Assembly (NCBI GenBank): GCA_964454015.1
Contig: CAYVQF010000016.1
Coordinates: 21,828-85,827, forward strand
DNA length: 64,000 nucleotides
Origin: CAYVQF01 sp964454015
Lineage (GTDB): Bacteria > Myxococcota_A > Bradymonadia > UBA4248
Direction of reading: 5' to 3'
Shown here: piece by piece, positions 48,027 to 57,383 of the stretch
How positions within the stretch are numbered: the stretch's first letter is position 1
Layout: each line of letters opens with the position of its first letter
Made by a program: the position numbers and the translations under genes
Notes under the pieces: generated by a model
Database searches by the model: none
Seen by the model: the letters and a program-made list of their open reading frames with translations, nothing else
What the model was told of the DNA's origin: nothing

Positions 48027-50058
48027 GTCGGTTTCCCCCTATGAGTTCGCGTTTGGAAGGGAGGGTGATGGTGTAGGAGAGGGAGAGCGTCTGTTCTCCG
48101 CCGGCCGCGAGGTGGACGAGCCAGCGTAGGCCGCCGCGCACGGGTTTGCCGCGCTCGCTCTGTTCATAGGGCATGGGCACTGGGCTGCAGGGTCCGAGGG
48201 CGACCTCGATGTCGTTTTCGGTGGTGATGGGGAGGCGTTCGATGACCTCGATTTCGGCGACAGCGTTGAGGGCAGAGCTGAGTTGGAGCGAGACACGGTG
48301 GGTGATCTGGGTGGTCCCGCCAAAGAGGCCGCTGGTGCTTTCCTCGACGTTGGTGTTGCGGGCGATGCGGAGTCGCTCTTCTTCGCCGAGTCCGATGACG
48401 ATCTCGCCGCCGCGATCGGTGGCGGGTAGGTGCGAGGTCGTGAGGAGGGCGCCGTGGAGGAAGACGTCGACGGGTCCGCTGAGCAAGGGGGCGTCAAAGG
48501 GGTTGATGATGCGGGCCTCGCGGTAGATTTTGGAGGTGTTGATGGGCACGGCGCGGAAGCGCATCCGCGTGGTGCCTGCCTGGCCCTGGACGGCGATGCG
48601 GTGGAAGCGTCCGTTGTCACCGACGTCGATGGCGCCGGTGCAGTGGACGATGGTGTCGAAGTGGCCCCTGGCGTTCAGGGGGTCGACGGCGAAGGTGGGG
48701 GTTTCGAGTTGGTCGAGGAGGGCGTTGGCGTTGGCAAGGTGTTGGGGGAGTTGGGGCTCGGCGCTCGGGAGGAGTTTTCCCCGTTGTGGGGAGAAGGAGT
48801 CGGCGAGCTCGAGGTTATCGAAATTCAGCCACTGTTCATCGGGTTCGAGGGTGAGGTTGGCGTTGGTATTGGCGCTGGTATCACTGGTTCGGGCGCCTGC
48901 AGGTGCGCCCCCGAAGGCGATGTCTTCTTCTTGCTCCATGGGCAGGGACGCGCGCGGGCTCATGGGGCTGATCTTGGCTTTTTTGGCGCTGATGCCGCGG
49001 CTGAGGGTCTGTTCTCGCGCGAAAGGTTCAGGCGATGGCGCGCTGGCTTCGAAGCGATCCTCGCAGGCGAAGTCCGCTGTGGGCCTTGCTTCAGGTGGTG
49101 GTGCGGGCGCTGGCCGGCGGCTTAGAGCGGGCGCTGGGGGCGCGGTGCTGCTCTTGAAGCGGTCGAAAGGCTCGAAGAGGCGATCGAGATCGGGGGGCGG
49201 TGGGCGCCAGCCGTGCTTGGGTGGGGGCTGGGCGCGTCCCAAGCGCCACGACGGGAGTCGCGGCAGGTCGGTGTCGTTGATCATATCTGCCGTCGAGAGC
49301 GCCAGGTTGACTTCCTGCCAATCTTCGCCGCTTCTCTGGGCGACCAGGGCTTCGAGTTCGAGCTTGGCCTGTCCGTTTTCCTGCAGCCTGACGGTGTATG
49401 CCGGCAGCCACCTGGCAGCGTGGATGCGGTAGTGGAGGTGGAGCGCGGTGAGGGGCTCTGTGCCTGGGGCGAGGGTGATGTGGGCGGTGCGCTGTGGGTC
49501 GTTGGCGCTGGTGCGTTCGCTTCGTGAGGCCTGGGAGAGGCGCATTTCGAGCTGGTCGATGTGGCGTTGGGAGCTCTCGAGGGCTTGGTCGAGTTGCTCG
49601 ATGCGGGTGGCCAGATCGGCTTCGCTTTCGTGGAGGAGGTGGACGACGGAGAGGGCGTCAGCCATCCTGGTGGCGGGTTGCCGCTGATGGGTCTTGAGGC
49701 GGAGTTGGGGTTGGATGTGGGTGAAGGCGTTGCGCAGGTTCGTGATTTCGAGGTGTTCTTGGCGCAGCCTTTCCCGGGCTCTCTTGGCCTCGGCGAGTTG
49801 GCGCTGGACCTCACCGGTGTCCACTCTGGCATCGGGGATGACGAAGCGGGTGCGGAGGCTGGAGACCGTGCGGCCGCCTTCGGCGATGGCCTGGAAGGAG
49901 CCAGGGAGTGCGAGGGGGCTGATGTCGGCGACGGTGAGGGTGAGAGTCTCGGCAGAGAGCTGCTCGGGGACTTCGATTCGGCGTTGGATGAGGGCACCAC
50001 GGGCGTAAACCGTGACGTTGGTGATGACGCTGGCACACACCACATGAAGGGTGGACAT
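48019..50058 (-). CDS. DUF4139 (mucoidy inhibitor A-like) protein, first of a tandem pair
   Basis: 679 aa from an ATG preceded by AGAGG. The N-terminal part (VVCASVITNVTVYARGALIQRRIEVP, LTLTVADISPLALPGSFQAI), a central coiled coil (EVQRQLAEAKRARERLRQEHLEI) and the C-terminal DUF4139 sheet (LHLHYRIHAARWLPAYTVRLQ, IVIGLGEEERLRIARNTNVEE) define the family. A long Pro/Ala-rich insert lies near residues 285-380. No signal peptide is seen. Domain order matches the downstream paralogue, so the pair arose by duplication. Confidence 0.85.
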   Translation of the reverse strand: MSTLHVVCASVITNVTVYARGALIQRRIEVPEQLSAETLTLTVADISPLALPGSFQAIAEGGRTVSSLRTRFVIPDARVDTGEVQRQLAEAKRARERLRQEHLEITNLRNAFTHIQPQLRLKTHQRQPATRMADALSVVHLLHESEADLATRIEQLDQALESSQRHIDQLEMRLSQASRSERTSANDPQRTAHITLAPGTEPLTALHLHYRIHAARWLPAYTVRLQENGQAKLELEALVAQRSGEDWQEVNLALSTADMINDTDLPRLPSWRLGRAQPPPKHGWRPPPPDLDRLFEPFDRFKSSTAPPAPALSRRPAPAPPPEARPTADFACEDRFEASAPSPEPFAREQTLSRGISAKKAKISPMSPRASLPMEQEEDIAFGGAPAGARTSDTSANTNANLTLEPDEQWLNFDNLELADSFSPQRGKLLPSAEPQLPQHLANANALLDQLETPTFAVDPLNARGHFDTIVHCTGAIDVGDNGRFHRIAVQGQAGTTRMRFRAVPINTSKIYREARIINPFDAPLLSGPVDVFLHGALLTTSHLPATDRGGEIVIGLGEEERLRIARNTNVEESTSGLFGGTTQITHRVSLQLSSALNAVAEIEVIERLPITTENDIEVALGPCSPVPMPYEQSERGKPVRGGLRWLVHLAAGGEQTLSLSYTITLPSKRELIGGNRRD

Positions 50059-50129
50059 CTTACACCTCTGGCCATTGAAGGCTGTCGAAGACCCTGCCAC
50101 GGGCATCCATTTGGCTGCACATGGAGATG

Positions 50130-50148
50130 AAGCCGCAAATGGCGGCTT
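50130..50148. repeat. 7-bp inverted repeat upstream of the DUF4139 pair
   Basis: AAGCCGC (50130-50136) and GCGGCTT (50142-50148) flank 5 nt, just downstream of a TTGACG box on the minus strand. It could be an operator over the promoter; no T-run follows. Confidence 0.3.
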
Positions 50149-50189
50149 GCGTCAAGGTCACGGCGAGTCGTTTTTACTAGGGGCGTCGT

Positions 50190-51818
50190 TCAGTGAGCGC
50201 AGCGGAAGCCCAGATAGGCGGCTTGGTGATCCGGTGGCGCAGCGGCGCGGTAGGTGGTGCGCAGTGCATAGGCAGCGTCGTTGAATCCGCCGCCACGGAT
50301 GGTGTAGGTGCGGGCGCCGTCGCTGAAGGGGGTGGCGGTCCACTCCCAGGCGTTCCCGGCGAGATCTTGTACGGCGTAAGGGCTAGCGCCGCAGGGGAAA
50401 GCTCCGACGGGGCTGAGGTAGCGATAGCGGTCGACGTTGCCCCAGCCTCCCTTCTCACCCCAGTTGACGCACTGAGGCAGCCACTGGTCTCCCCAGGGGA
50501 AGGTGCGGTCATCGTCGCCTTTGGCAGCGCGTTCCCACTCGATTTCGCTGGGGAGGCGCTTGCCGGCCCAGGTGCAGTAGGCCGCTGCTTGGGCATGATG
50601 GACGCAGACGGCCGGGAGGGCGGGGTCGTCGAATTCGGTGGGGATTTCGCCACCTTTTTGCCAGCCGTTGCGGTTGACGACGAGACACTGGGTGGTATCG
50701 ATGGGGGAGCAGGCGCCGTCGTCGACGCAGCGTTGGTAGCGGGCCTGGCTGACTTCGTGGGTGTCGAGATAAAAGGCAGGCACTTGAACGCGCTGGCTCG
50801 GGTGCTCGTGATCGTACCATTTGGGGTCGCAGAGGTTGGGATTATTGGCGCTTTCTTGGCACAAGGCGTGGGCTGTGGCGGCTTGACTGGGGGTGGTGCC
50901 GAGGTGGAGCTCGCCCGGGGGGATGAAGCGCATGAGGTCTGGGTCGCGGCCGTTGCCGGGAAGGCAGGTCTGCTCGGCGAGGGTAAAGCCATCAGGGCAT
51001 TTGGCTTGACCGATGCAGCGGCCGGAGGAGGCGAGGTAGGCCTGTTCGGGCCAGCAGCAGTGGAGGCCATCGACGCGTTCCTGCCCGGGTTGGCATGGCA
51101 GACGCTCGCAGCTCTGTAGGTCGAGGCTGAGGCGAAAGCCGTCGAGGCAAGCGCTGGGATTGCCGACGCAGGCTTTTCCGTTCCATCCCTGTCCTGGCCA
51201 ACAACAGCGGCCGGCGGTGTCGACGGAGGCCTGCTGTCCCGGCGGGCACTCGCGGTGGTGTTGGGTGTCGATGACGGTTGAGCTGTTGGTACAGTAGGCG
51301 TGTTTTCCGCGGAAGCAGAGGTAATTGGCGGCGAGCTGCGGCAGCGCTTCACGGGCTGCGGTGCGGAGGCGTTTGTCTTGGGTTTCGACGAATGAGACGT
51401 GGACGCGGGCGTTGTTGTCGGGGTCCCAGACGGTCAGGGTCAGTTCGTAGTGGCCGGCGGCGCCGGGGTTGGCTTCGATTTCGAGGACGTGTTCGACGAA
51501 GACGCGCCGGGCGGCCTGGAGGCTGCATTCTCTCTCGACCATGGGGCTAACGCCGATATCTTCGCGGCATTGGGCGAAGACGGTCTCCATCTCCTTGGAG
51601 CCAGCGAAGGCGACGCCGCCCGCTTCGAGGACCGTCGCTTCGAAGCGGTTCTGTTGTTGGGCGACTTCGGTGGCGCTCTTCGTTTCGCCTGTGAAGCGGA
51701 GGAAGACCCGGGCCTCCTTTTCCTGGGCGATGGCTGCGAGGGGTGCGAGGTGGCAGGTGAGGGCCAGCGCGCAGAGGCTCAGCAAAGGGAGGGAGCGGGA
51801 TAGGAGAGCAGGTCGCAT
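50190..51818 (-). CDS. Secreted FGE/SUMF1-fold protein with cysteine-rich repeats, 542 aa
   Basis: A signal peptide (LLSLCALALTCHLAPLAAIA) is followed by an N-terminal alpha/beta domain (residues 30-160). Cysteine-rich modules come next (CPPGQQ...CCWPGQGW, then CQPGQERVDGLHCCWPEQAY, then CPDGFTLAEQTC; about 190-285). The C-terminal 240 residues are an FGE fold (MRFIPPGELHLGT, YLDTHEVSQARYQRCV, CTWAGKRLPSEIEWERAAKGD, VQDLAGNAWEWT). The catalytic cysteine pair of formylglycine-generating enzymes is missing in RGGGFNDAAYALRTTYRAAA, so it is probably non-enzymatic. GGGAGG lies 6 nt before the ATG. Confidence 0.85.
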   Translation of the reverse strand: MRPALLSRSLPLLSLCALALTCHLAPLAAIAQEKEARVFLRFTGETKSATEVAQQQNRFEATVLEAGGVAFAGSKEMETVFAQCREDIGVSPMVERECSLQAARRVFVEHVLEIEANPGAAGHYELTLTVWDPDNNARVHVSFVETQDKRLRTAAREALPQLAANYLCFRGKHAYCTNSSTVIDTQHHRECPPGQQASVDTAGRCCWPGQGWNGKACVGNPSACLDGFRLSLDLQSCERLPCQPGQERVDGLHCCWPEQAYLASSGRCIGQAKCPDGFTLAEQTCLPGNGRDPDLMRFIPPGELHLGTTPSQAATAHALCQESANNPNLCDPKWYDHEHPSQRVQVPAFYLDTHEVSQARYQRCVDDGACSPIDTTQCLVVNRNGWQKGGEIPTEFDDPALPAVCVHHAQAAAYCTWAGKRLPSEIEWERAAKGDDDRTFPWGDQWLPQCVNWGEKGGWGNVDRYRYLSPVGAFPCGASPYAVQDLAGNAWEWTATPFSDGARTYTIRGGGFNDAAYALRTTYRAAAPPDHQAAYLGFRCAH

Positions 51819-51840
51819 GAGGATCCTCCCGTGGAGGTCG

Positions 51841-51870
51841 TTGAAGTGGTGGTGAAGGCTGTGCTAGAGT
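51841..51870 (+). promoter_or_regulatory. Weak promoter candidate for the zinc-ribbon gene
   Basis: TTGAAG (51841-51846) and TAGAGT (51865-51870) are 18 bp apart, within the divergent region between the FGE-like gene and the zinc-ribbon gene. Confidence 0.3.
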
Positions 51871-51994
51871 TGGCCCATGGCACTTCAGGTGGGAGAACGT
51901 GTTGGGGCGCGAGGTCCTTACAGTGCCAATGGCAGGAGCTTACGCCGGACGCCGGGGATGGCGCAACCTGCTCTACGAGCCGAAGGAGGTAGTC

Positions 51995-52357
51995 ATGGCC
52001 TTTACTGGGCGCCCGATTCGACCGCCGCCGCAGAGTGTGGGTGGGGCTAGAGACGTCAACGATGCCATGCTGCTGATCGAGGCTTTGGAGGCACGTGTCG
52101 ATCGTTTGACTTTGGTGTGTCTGTCCATGTGGACCTTACTCAAGGCGCGGGGGATGAGCGAGGCAGAGCTGAGCAAGACTTTCCAAGCCCTCGATCTCGA
52201 GGATGGGGTTGCCGATGGACGGCTGAAGCGGCGGCAGGTGAGCCGCTGTGAGGACTGTGAGCGTCCCATGGCTCCGCGGCAGGTGAAGTGCATCTACTGT
52301 GGCGCGACCAAGAGCATGGCGCGAGGCGGTGATTCGGTTTTCGACTATGTCATTTAG
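51995..52357 (+). CDS. Small zinc-ribbon protein, 120 aa
   Basis: The ATG at 51995 follows AAGGAGG and is preferred over an upstream in-frame codon at 51899. The middle is a coiled-coil-like helix (VNDAMLLIEALEARVDRLTLVCLSMWTLL) and the C-terminus has a CxxC...CxxC zinc ribbon (CEDCERPMAPRQVKCIYCG). A small cytoplasmic regulator or assembly factor is possible, but nothing specific can be said. Its last 8 bp overlap the converging tcdA gene. Confidence 0.7.
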   Translation: MAFTGRPIRPPPQSVGGARDVNDAMLLIEALEARVDRLTLVCLSMWTLLKARGMSEAELSKTFQALDLEDGVADGRLKRRQVSRCEDCERPMAPRQVKCIYCGATKSMARGGDSVFDYVI

Positions 52358-53156
52358 GGGTTGGGGCTTGGTGGAGGTCTTCCCTGGCCACGATGCGCTG
52401 GATGATGAGGTTGGCAGCGGTGAGCCCAAAGATCCCCGTGAGGGTTGGGAGGCTGCCCAGGGTTTGGCGGTGGCGTCCGCGACGTGGCGGCGCCGTTTCG
52501 TGGGTCGGGTCCTCGTCTGCGGTGGCGTCGAGGGCTTCTTCCACCGAATAGACGCAGGGGATGCCCCGGTGGATGCCGCGCCGTCGTAGGGCTTTGCGGA
52601 CGGCGCGTGCCAGAGGACATCTCTCGGTGTCGTTGATGTCACTGATCCTGATGGCGCTGGGGTCACTGCGCCTAGCGGCGCCCATGGAGGCGACGATTGG
52701 GATGTGGGCCTGGGTCGCCGCCTGTAGGAGGTTGACCTTGGGATTGAGGCTGTCGATGGCGTCGAGGATGAAATCGGGCTGGAGCGCGAGGAGGTCTGGG
52801 AGGGTGTCGTGGTTGACGAAAGTCTGCCGGGTGTGGACCTGACAGGCGGGGTTGATATCCAGGACGCGCTGCCGGGCGACTTCGGTTTTGGCTTGGCCGA
52901 TGGTGGAGTGGAGGGCGAAGAGTTGGCGATTGATGTTGGAGGCTTGAACGCTGTCGAAGTCAACGAGGTAGAGGGTCCCGACCCCGGCCCGGGCGAGGGC
53001 CTCTGTGGCATAGGAGCCAACGGCCCCCAAGCCGATGATCATGATGGCGCTGCTCTGAAGGCGTCGCAGGCCCTCGAGGCCAAGGATCATGGCGCTGCGG
53101 GCGAAGTTGGGCGGTAGGTCCGCGGCGTCGTCACCCGGACGGGTGGGGTGAGCCAT
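52350..53156 (-). CDS. tcdA: tRNA threonylcarbamoyladenosine dehydratase
   Basis: A 268-aa ThiF/E1-family enzyme that cyclises t6A37 of tRNA with ATP. The nucleotide-binding loop IIGLGAVGSYATEALARAG and DFDSVQASNINRQ are intact, with the conserved MGAARRSDPSAIRISDI and PCVYSVEE segments of TcdA/CsdL. The ATG at 53156 is chosen because a longer form would overlap the OmpA-like gene. The ribosome site is weak. It follows that gene by 31 bp. Confidence 0.87.
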   Translation of the reverse strand: MAHPTRPGDDAADLPPNFARSAMILGLEGLRRLQSSAIMIIGLGAVGSYATEALARAGVGTLYLVDFDSVQASNINRQLFALHSTIGQAKTEVARQRVLDINPACQVHTRQTFVNHDTLPDLLALQPDFILDAIDSLNPKVNLLQAATQAHIPIVASMGAARRSDPSAIRISDINDTERCPLARAVRKALRRRGIHRGIPCVYSVEEALDATADEDPTHETAPPRRGRHRQTLGSLPTLTGIFGLTAANLIIQRIVAREDLHQAPTPK

Positions 53157-53187
53157 GGGCGGCTGGGGCGCCGCGGTATCGGGGGGA

Positions 53188-54306
53188 TCAGTTGGTGAGG
53201 ACAAAGACGATTTCCACGCGGTCATTCTTGTCACGCTCGGTGCGCGATTTGTTGTCGTAGCGTGCCCTCTCGCTGCCGTGGGCCGTCGTCAAGAGGCGTT
53301 TGGCGTCGATGCCCTTTTGGACCAGGAGGTCGCGGATGTTGTCAGCACGGCTCTGACTGACCGAGAGGTTCTGGGAGGCCGTGCCGCGGCTCTGGGTGTA
53401 GCCCTCGATGATGAGGGTGAGCTCGGGGAAGTCTTTGCCAATCTGGGCGACGTTGTCGACTTCGCCGAGGCGGCCACCCAAGGGTGCGGTCTTGTTACGT
53501 TCGAAGAACCCTGGGAGGACGACGATGACGCCGCGTTGGTCTTTGAAGGTGTTGCCGGCAAAGGAGCGCTGCGCGGCGTCAAAGAGGGCTTTCTCGCGTT
53601 CGGCGCGTTGGGCTGAGGATTGGAGTTTGTCGAAGGCCGGGCGGGAGGTCACGATGGCGGCGGTGAAGGCCGTGATGGCCTCGACGGAGGACTGGGTGGC
53701 GAGCTCGAGTTGGCCGGCGTTGAGCTGTTCTTGGGCGCGTTGGATGGCCAACTCGCCCACGGCGAATTGCTCTGGGGCGAACTCGGCGGCGTTGACCGCG
53801 GCGGCCCTCTCGCGCTCCTTCTGGGCGAGGAGGAGCTGTTGTTCGACATTGCTGCGGGCGCGGTCGGCCGTGGACGACTGGAGGGTGCTCAAGAGCTGTT
53901 GTTGACCCGTGATGGACTTCTGGAGGGCGTCCTTGCGGACGGCGAGGACCTGCATTTCTTGTTGAAGTTTCTTGATCTCTTGATCGGCTTTATCGAAGCG
54001 ATCTTGGGCTTCTTTGGTGCGGGTGATGGCCTCGGCCGTGCGGTAACGTCGCTGGCCGAGCCAGGCGAGCTCTCTGGCGCGGTCGACTTTGGAGTTCTGC
54101 CACTCGCGGATGGCTTCTTTGTAGAGCTTGTCGGCAGCGTCGAGCATGGTGGGTTCGACTTGCGAGATGGTCGCAGTGTAGCGATCGTTGCGCATGTCCT
54201 CGAGCTTCTGCAGCTCGGCTGGCTTAGGCGGTGGTCCGCAGGCTGCCATGAGGAGTGCCGCAGACAAGAGGAGGGTCGAGAAGACGATGGGTGAGCGCCG
54301 GCGCAT
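53188..54306 (-). CDS. OmpA-like lipoprotein with DUF4398-like N-terminus, 372 aa
   Basis: Signal peptide with lipobox LMAAC. The N-terminal region is long and helical (DRARELAWLGQRRYRTAEAITRTKEA) in the style of DUF4398, followed by coiled coil. The C-terminal 135 residues form an OmpA peptidoglycan-binding domain (LTLIIEGYTQSRGTASQNLSVSQSRADNIRDLL, then DKNDRVEIVFVLTN). It anchors the envelope to peptidoglycan. AGGAGA lies 5 nt before the ATG. It is co-directional with a coiled-coil gene upstream, whose stop codon is 56 bp away. Confidence 0.87.
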   Translation of the reverse strand: MRRRSPIVFSTLLLSAALLMAACGPPPKPAELQKLEDMRNDRYTATISQVEPTMLDAADKLYKEAIREWQNSKVDRARELAWLGQRRYRTAEAITRTKEAQDRFDKADQEIKKLQQEMQVLAVRKDALQKSITGQQQLLSTLQSSTADRARSNVEQQLLLAQKERERAAAVNAAEFAPEQFAVGELAIQRAQEQLNAGQLELATQSSVEAITAFTAAIVTSRPAFDKLQSSAQRAEREKALFDAAQRSFAGNTFKDQRGVIVVLPGFFERNKTAPLGGRLGEVDNVAQIGKDFPELTLIIEGYTQSRGTASQNLSVSQSRADNIRDLLVQKGIDAKRLLTTAHGSERARYDNKSRTERDKNDRVEIVFVLTN

Positions 54307-54362
54307 ATGATTCTCCTAGTGGATCTCAGAAGAGAGGATGAGAGCGAGCAGGACGAGGGAGA

Positions 54363-54827
54363 TCACTGTTTTTGGACTTTGGTGATGTCGTCTTGCAGTT
54401 GCTTCTCTTGGCTGGTGAGCTGATCGATCTCAAAGAGAATGGTCTTGTGGGCGGCGGTCGCCTGCCGCAGGTCTTCTTCGCGGTTGTCTGCGCGGAGTCG
54501 GATGCTTTCCAGGTTGATCTGTGAGGCGGCGAAGTCGAGCTGGACTTCCACTCGGCGCAGGATGTCACGGACCGTGTTGACCTGGTTTTTGCCAACCTGT
54601 ACCAGTGATTCATCGAGCCAGTTGGCGGCTTGGGTCAGCTCGGCGGCCATGCGCTCCTGGGTGTCGGCTTTGCGCAGCTCGAGGATGCGCTGTTGATGCT
54701 GGCGGATCTCTTCGCGGAAGCGCGCCGCGTCTTGTGCGCTGGCTTCGCCAGCGCTGAAGCAGAGGAGGCTCGTGGCGACCAGGAAGGACAAGAGCAGAGA
54801 GAGGGGACGCAGAGCAGCTTGGAGCAT
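54363..54827 (-). CDS. Periplasmic coiled-coil protein, 154 aa
   Basis: A signal peptide (LSLLLSFLVATSLLCFSAGEASA) is followed by a helical, Gln/Glu/Arg-rich domain with heptad spacing (RFREEIRQHQQRILELRKAD, LTSQEKQLQDDITKVQKQ). GGAGG lies 5 nt before the ATG. A minus-strand TTGACA at 54967-54972 could be the -35 of the operon. It precedes the OmpA-like lipoprotein, so the two probably form a periplasmic assembly. Not recognised as a named family. Confidence 0.7.
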   Translation of the reverse strand: MLQAALRPLSLLLSFLVATSLLCFSAGEASAQDAARFREEIRQHQQRILELRKADTQERMAAELTQAANWLDESLVQVGKNQVNTVRDILRRVEVQLDFAASQINLESIRLRADNREEDLRQATAAHKTILFEIDQLTSQEKQLQDDITKVQKQ

Positions 54828-55011
54828 GGGGACCTCCGGGTGAGAAGCGCCTCGGTGAGGTGGCGAGATAGTAAAGGGAATCGCAGCGCAAAGACGAGAG
54901 ATGATGCTCTAGTCCAAGCGATGCGTGCCTGGCAAACGTGGCGAGTCTGGGCAAGCTCAGGCGCGGTGTCAACCCTCCAAGCGGAGTGTTTGATTCAAGT
55001 AGGCCTAGCGC

Positions 55012-57285
55012 CTAGGAATAGCGTTTGCGATGGAGGAAGACCAAGGCCTCTAGGGCGCACTGTTCACAGAAGCCGTAGCGGGTTTTCAAGGTGTCGAGGC
55101 TGCGTTGGGCGTCGTCGCGGTCGCCCGGGGTCATGTCAGCGGCGAGACCGTTGATGAGGCGGATGATGTCGTCTTTGCGCTTCTGGACGATGCTGCGGCG
55201 GGCTTGGAAGAAGCGGTCCTCCATGCGGCTGAAAGCTTCGGGGAAGATGCGGCGGTAGTCGAGCTCGGCGTCGGGGTTGTCAATGCGGTAGGCGGCGATG
55301 GTGGCGATGAGGTCTTCGCGGAATTTGCGGGGATCGTCGTTGATGCCGATGAGGCTCTCGACCTCGTCCATGAAGGCGGGACTCGGCTCTTGGTAGGCGC
55401 CGGTGATGCGGTCGTAGATTTTCTCGCCTTTGAGGAAGTTGGAGACCGAGGTGACATAGAGGGCGAAGGTCGATGCGTAGTTTTCTTTTTCCACGAGCCC
55501 CATGGCGTCGCGGATTTGGAAATCCAGGAGGTCGAGGTAGCGTCGCTCCACGGCGTCGCTATAGCCTTTGGGGTCATGGTAGGGGGGATCGGCTTCGACG
55601 CGGAGGAAGGGGTGTACCGAGGGATCTTTGATGAGGTTGGCGAAGGCGTCGAAGAGGGCGAGGGGGCTGAGGCAGCCGAAGGCTGCATTTTGGGCGGCGT
55701 GGAGGATGACCTGCTTGATCTCGCGGGGTGAGATGCCGTGACGGCCTTCATAGTGGAGGGTTTCGGCGGCTTCTTCGCGGAGGCGAAAGATCCACGCTTT
55801 GAGCTCGCGGACCTGCTCGCCTGAGAGTCCTTCCGGGACGCGTCCGCTGGCGTAGAGGTCGGCTTTTTCGAGGGGGGTGAGCTTTTCTAGGGTTGGGGTG
55901 ATGCTCTCTGGCGCACCTTCGCTATTGGGTCGCATCATGCGGGTGAGCACGGCCCACAGGGCAGCGACGGCGGTGGTGTGGGGGGCGACGTGGCGGGAGA
56001 GATCCGTGTTGGCCAGCATCTCGTCATAGATGCCTTTCTCGGCCTCGTGGTCCAGCAAGTAAGGCATGCGCAGCAAATCGAGGCGCCCTTTGAAGGAGGG
56101 GTAGTCGGGCTGCACTTTGAAGGCTTCGAGGTAGTCTTCGTTGCAGGTGCCGATGAGGACGGTGTCGAGGAAGAGGATGGCATGGTCGACGTTGACTGAG
56201 CCTTTTTCACTGGTGGCGATGAGGTACTTGTTGAGTTCGGGGGGGCGCTTGAGGATGTCGTTGAACTCGACCAGGCCGCGGTTGCCGTCGACGAGATCGC
56301 CAAAAGGTTCAAAGATGGTGCGGTTCTGCAGTGCCGTAGGGAGGGCTGAGAGGGAGCGGTCTGCCGTGACTTGACGGGAGCCAGCGTCGACGCGGAGCTG
56401 AGGCTCGATGGTAACGGCTCCTTGGCGGTAGCGGCGCGAGATGTAGAAGCGCTCGATCTGGATGTGCCTGAACACTTCTTGGAGGTCGCCCTGATAGCTG
56501 GCCAAGAGAGCATCAAAAACCATGCGGGATTTGTGAGAGATGTCACCGTCGTAGAGGTAGTCCGAGACGACGAAGGGCGCTTCGGCGTCGGGGAGGAGTG
56601 GGACGGGTGGGACGGTCCTACAGCGTTCGCCAAAGTGCTTGCGCAGGAGCTCCTGTCGCTCGGGGCGGGGGAGCAAGAGGAGGGGGTTGTCGCGCATCTC
56701 CTCTATGAGCTTGGCGTCGATGCTCTCTTCATCGAGGTGGGCGTAAGAGGCCAGGCGGGCTGCGCCGGGTTGGCGCTGGTCTTGATCGAAGCCAATGGAG
56801 GTGCGGGCGACTTTGGCCGTGGGGAAGATCCAGTTGAAGCGATAGAGGGCGCCTTCATCTTGCTGGCTGTAGTGCTCGAGTCCGGCGATGAGGCAGTGGA
56901 TGAGGCTTGACTTGGCACTGCCGTTGGGGCCGTGCAGGAGGACGAGGCGGGTGACGCGGCGTTCGCGGGCGAAGCTGAGCAGGAGATCGTGGAGGGCGTT
57001 CTGGGTGTTTTCGTGGCCGATGACCTTGAAGCGGCCTTCGGCAAAGGGGAGGTCGAAGAGCTTGAAGCGGCGCTGGGGCCCAAGGGCGGTGTCGACCTCC
57101 TCGGTCCCAAAGTAGTGGAGCATGTCCAGGAGATACTGAACGGCGCTGCGAGCGAAGCGGCGAGGGTTCTCTTGAAAGAGGGCAAAGAACTCAGCGAAGG
57201 AGAGCATGCTGCGCTTGTGGGCATAGGTCGCCCGAACCCCCTGGCAGAGCGTGTCCAAGAAGGCAGTGTGGGTCGAGGTGGTCAT
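55012..57285 (-). CDS. prkA: PrkA-family serine protein kinase / AAA+ ATPase
   Basis: 757 aa, about 110 longer than E. coli YeaG. The P-loop region reads LLHGPNGSAKSSLIHCLI, and the PrkA core is clear (YNWIFPTAKVARTSIGFD-like, GLVEFNDILKRPPELNKYLI, LFLDTVLIGTCNEDYLEAFK, YEGRHGISPREIKQVILHAA). PrkA proteins act in sporulation or nutrient and stress responses; the family shows AAA+ activity with kinase or protease claims. The AGAGGG box lies 5 nt before the ATG. The usual YeaH/SpoVR partners are absent. It follows the CBM9-like lipoprotein gene on the same strand. Confidence 0.92.
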   Translation of the reverse strand: MTTSTHTAFLDTLCQGVRATYAHKRSMLSFAEFFALFQENPRRFARSAVQYLLDMLHYFGTEEVDTALGPQRRFKLFDLPFAEGRFKVIGHENTQNALHDLLLSFARERRVTRLVLLHGPNGSAKSSLIHCLIAGLEHYSQQDEGALYRFNWIFPTAKVARTSIGFDQDQRQPGAARLASYAHLDEESIDAKLIEEMRDNPLLLLPRPERQELLRKHFGERCRTVPPVPLLPDAEAPFVVSDYLYDGDISHKSRMVFDALLASYQGDLQEVFRHIQIERFYISRRYRQGAVTIEPQLRVDAGSRQVTADRSLSALPTALQNRTIFEPFGDLVDGNRGLVEFNDILKRPPELNKYLIATSEKGSVNVDHAILFLDTVLIGTCNEDYLEAFKVQPDYPSFKGRLDLLRMPYLLDHEAEKGIYDEMLANTDLSRHVAPHTTAVAALWAVLTRMMRPNSEGAPESITPTLEKLTPLEKADLYASGRVPEGLSGEQVRELKAWIFRLREEAAETLHYEGRHGISPREIKQVILHAAQNAAFGCLSPLALFDAFANLIKDPSVHPFLRVEADPPYHDPKGYSDAVERRYLDLLDFQIRDAMGLVEKENYASTFALYVTSVSNFLKGEKIYDRITGAYQEPSPAFMDEVESLIGINDDPRKFREDLIATIAAYRIDNPDAELDYRRIFPEAFSRMEDRFFQARRSIVQKRKDDIIRLINGLAADMTPGDRDDAQRSLDTLKTRYGFCEQCALEALVFLHRKRYS

Positions 57286-57383
57286 GTGGGCCCTCTGCGG
57301 TTGGCCGTGGCGCCTGCGCGGCACGGGGAGAGAACATCGACACCGCTGACAGAGATGGCTGCGCCAAGCGCGGTGTGCTTGGT

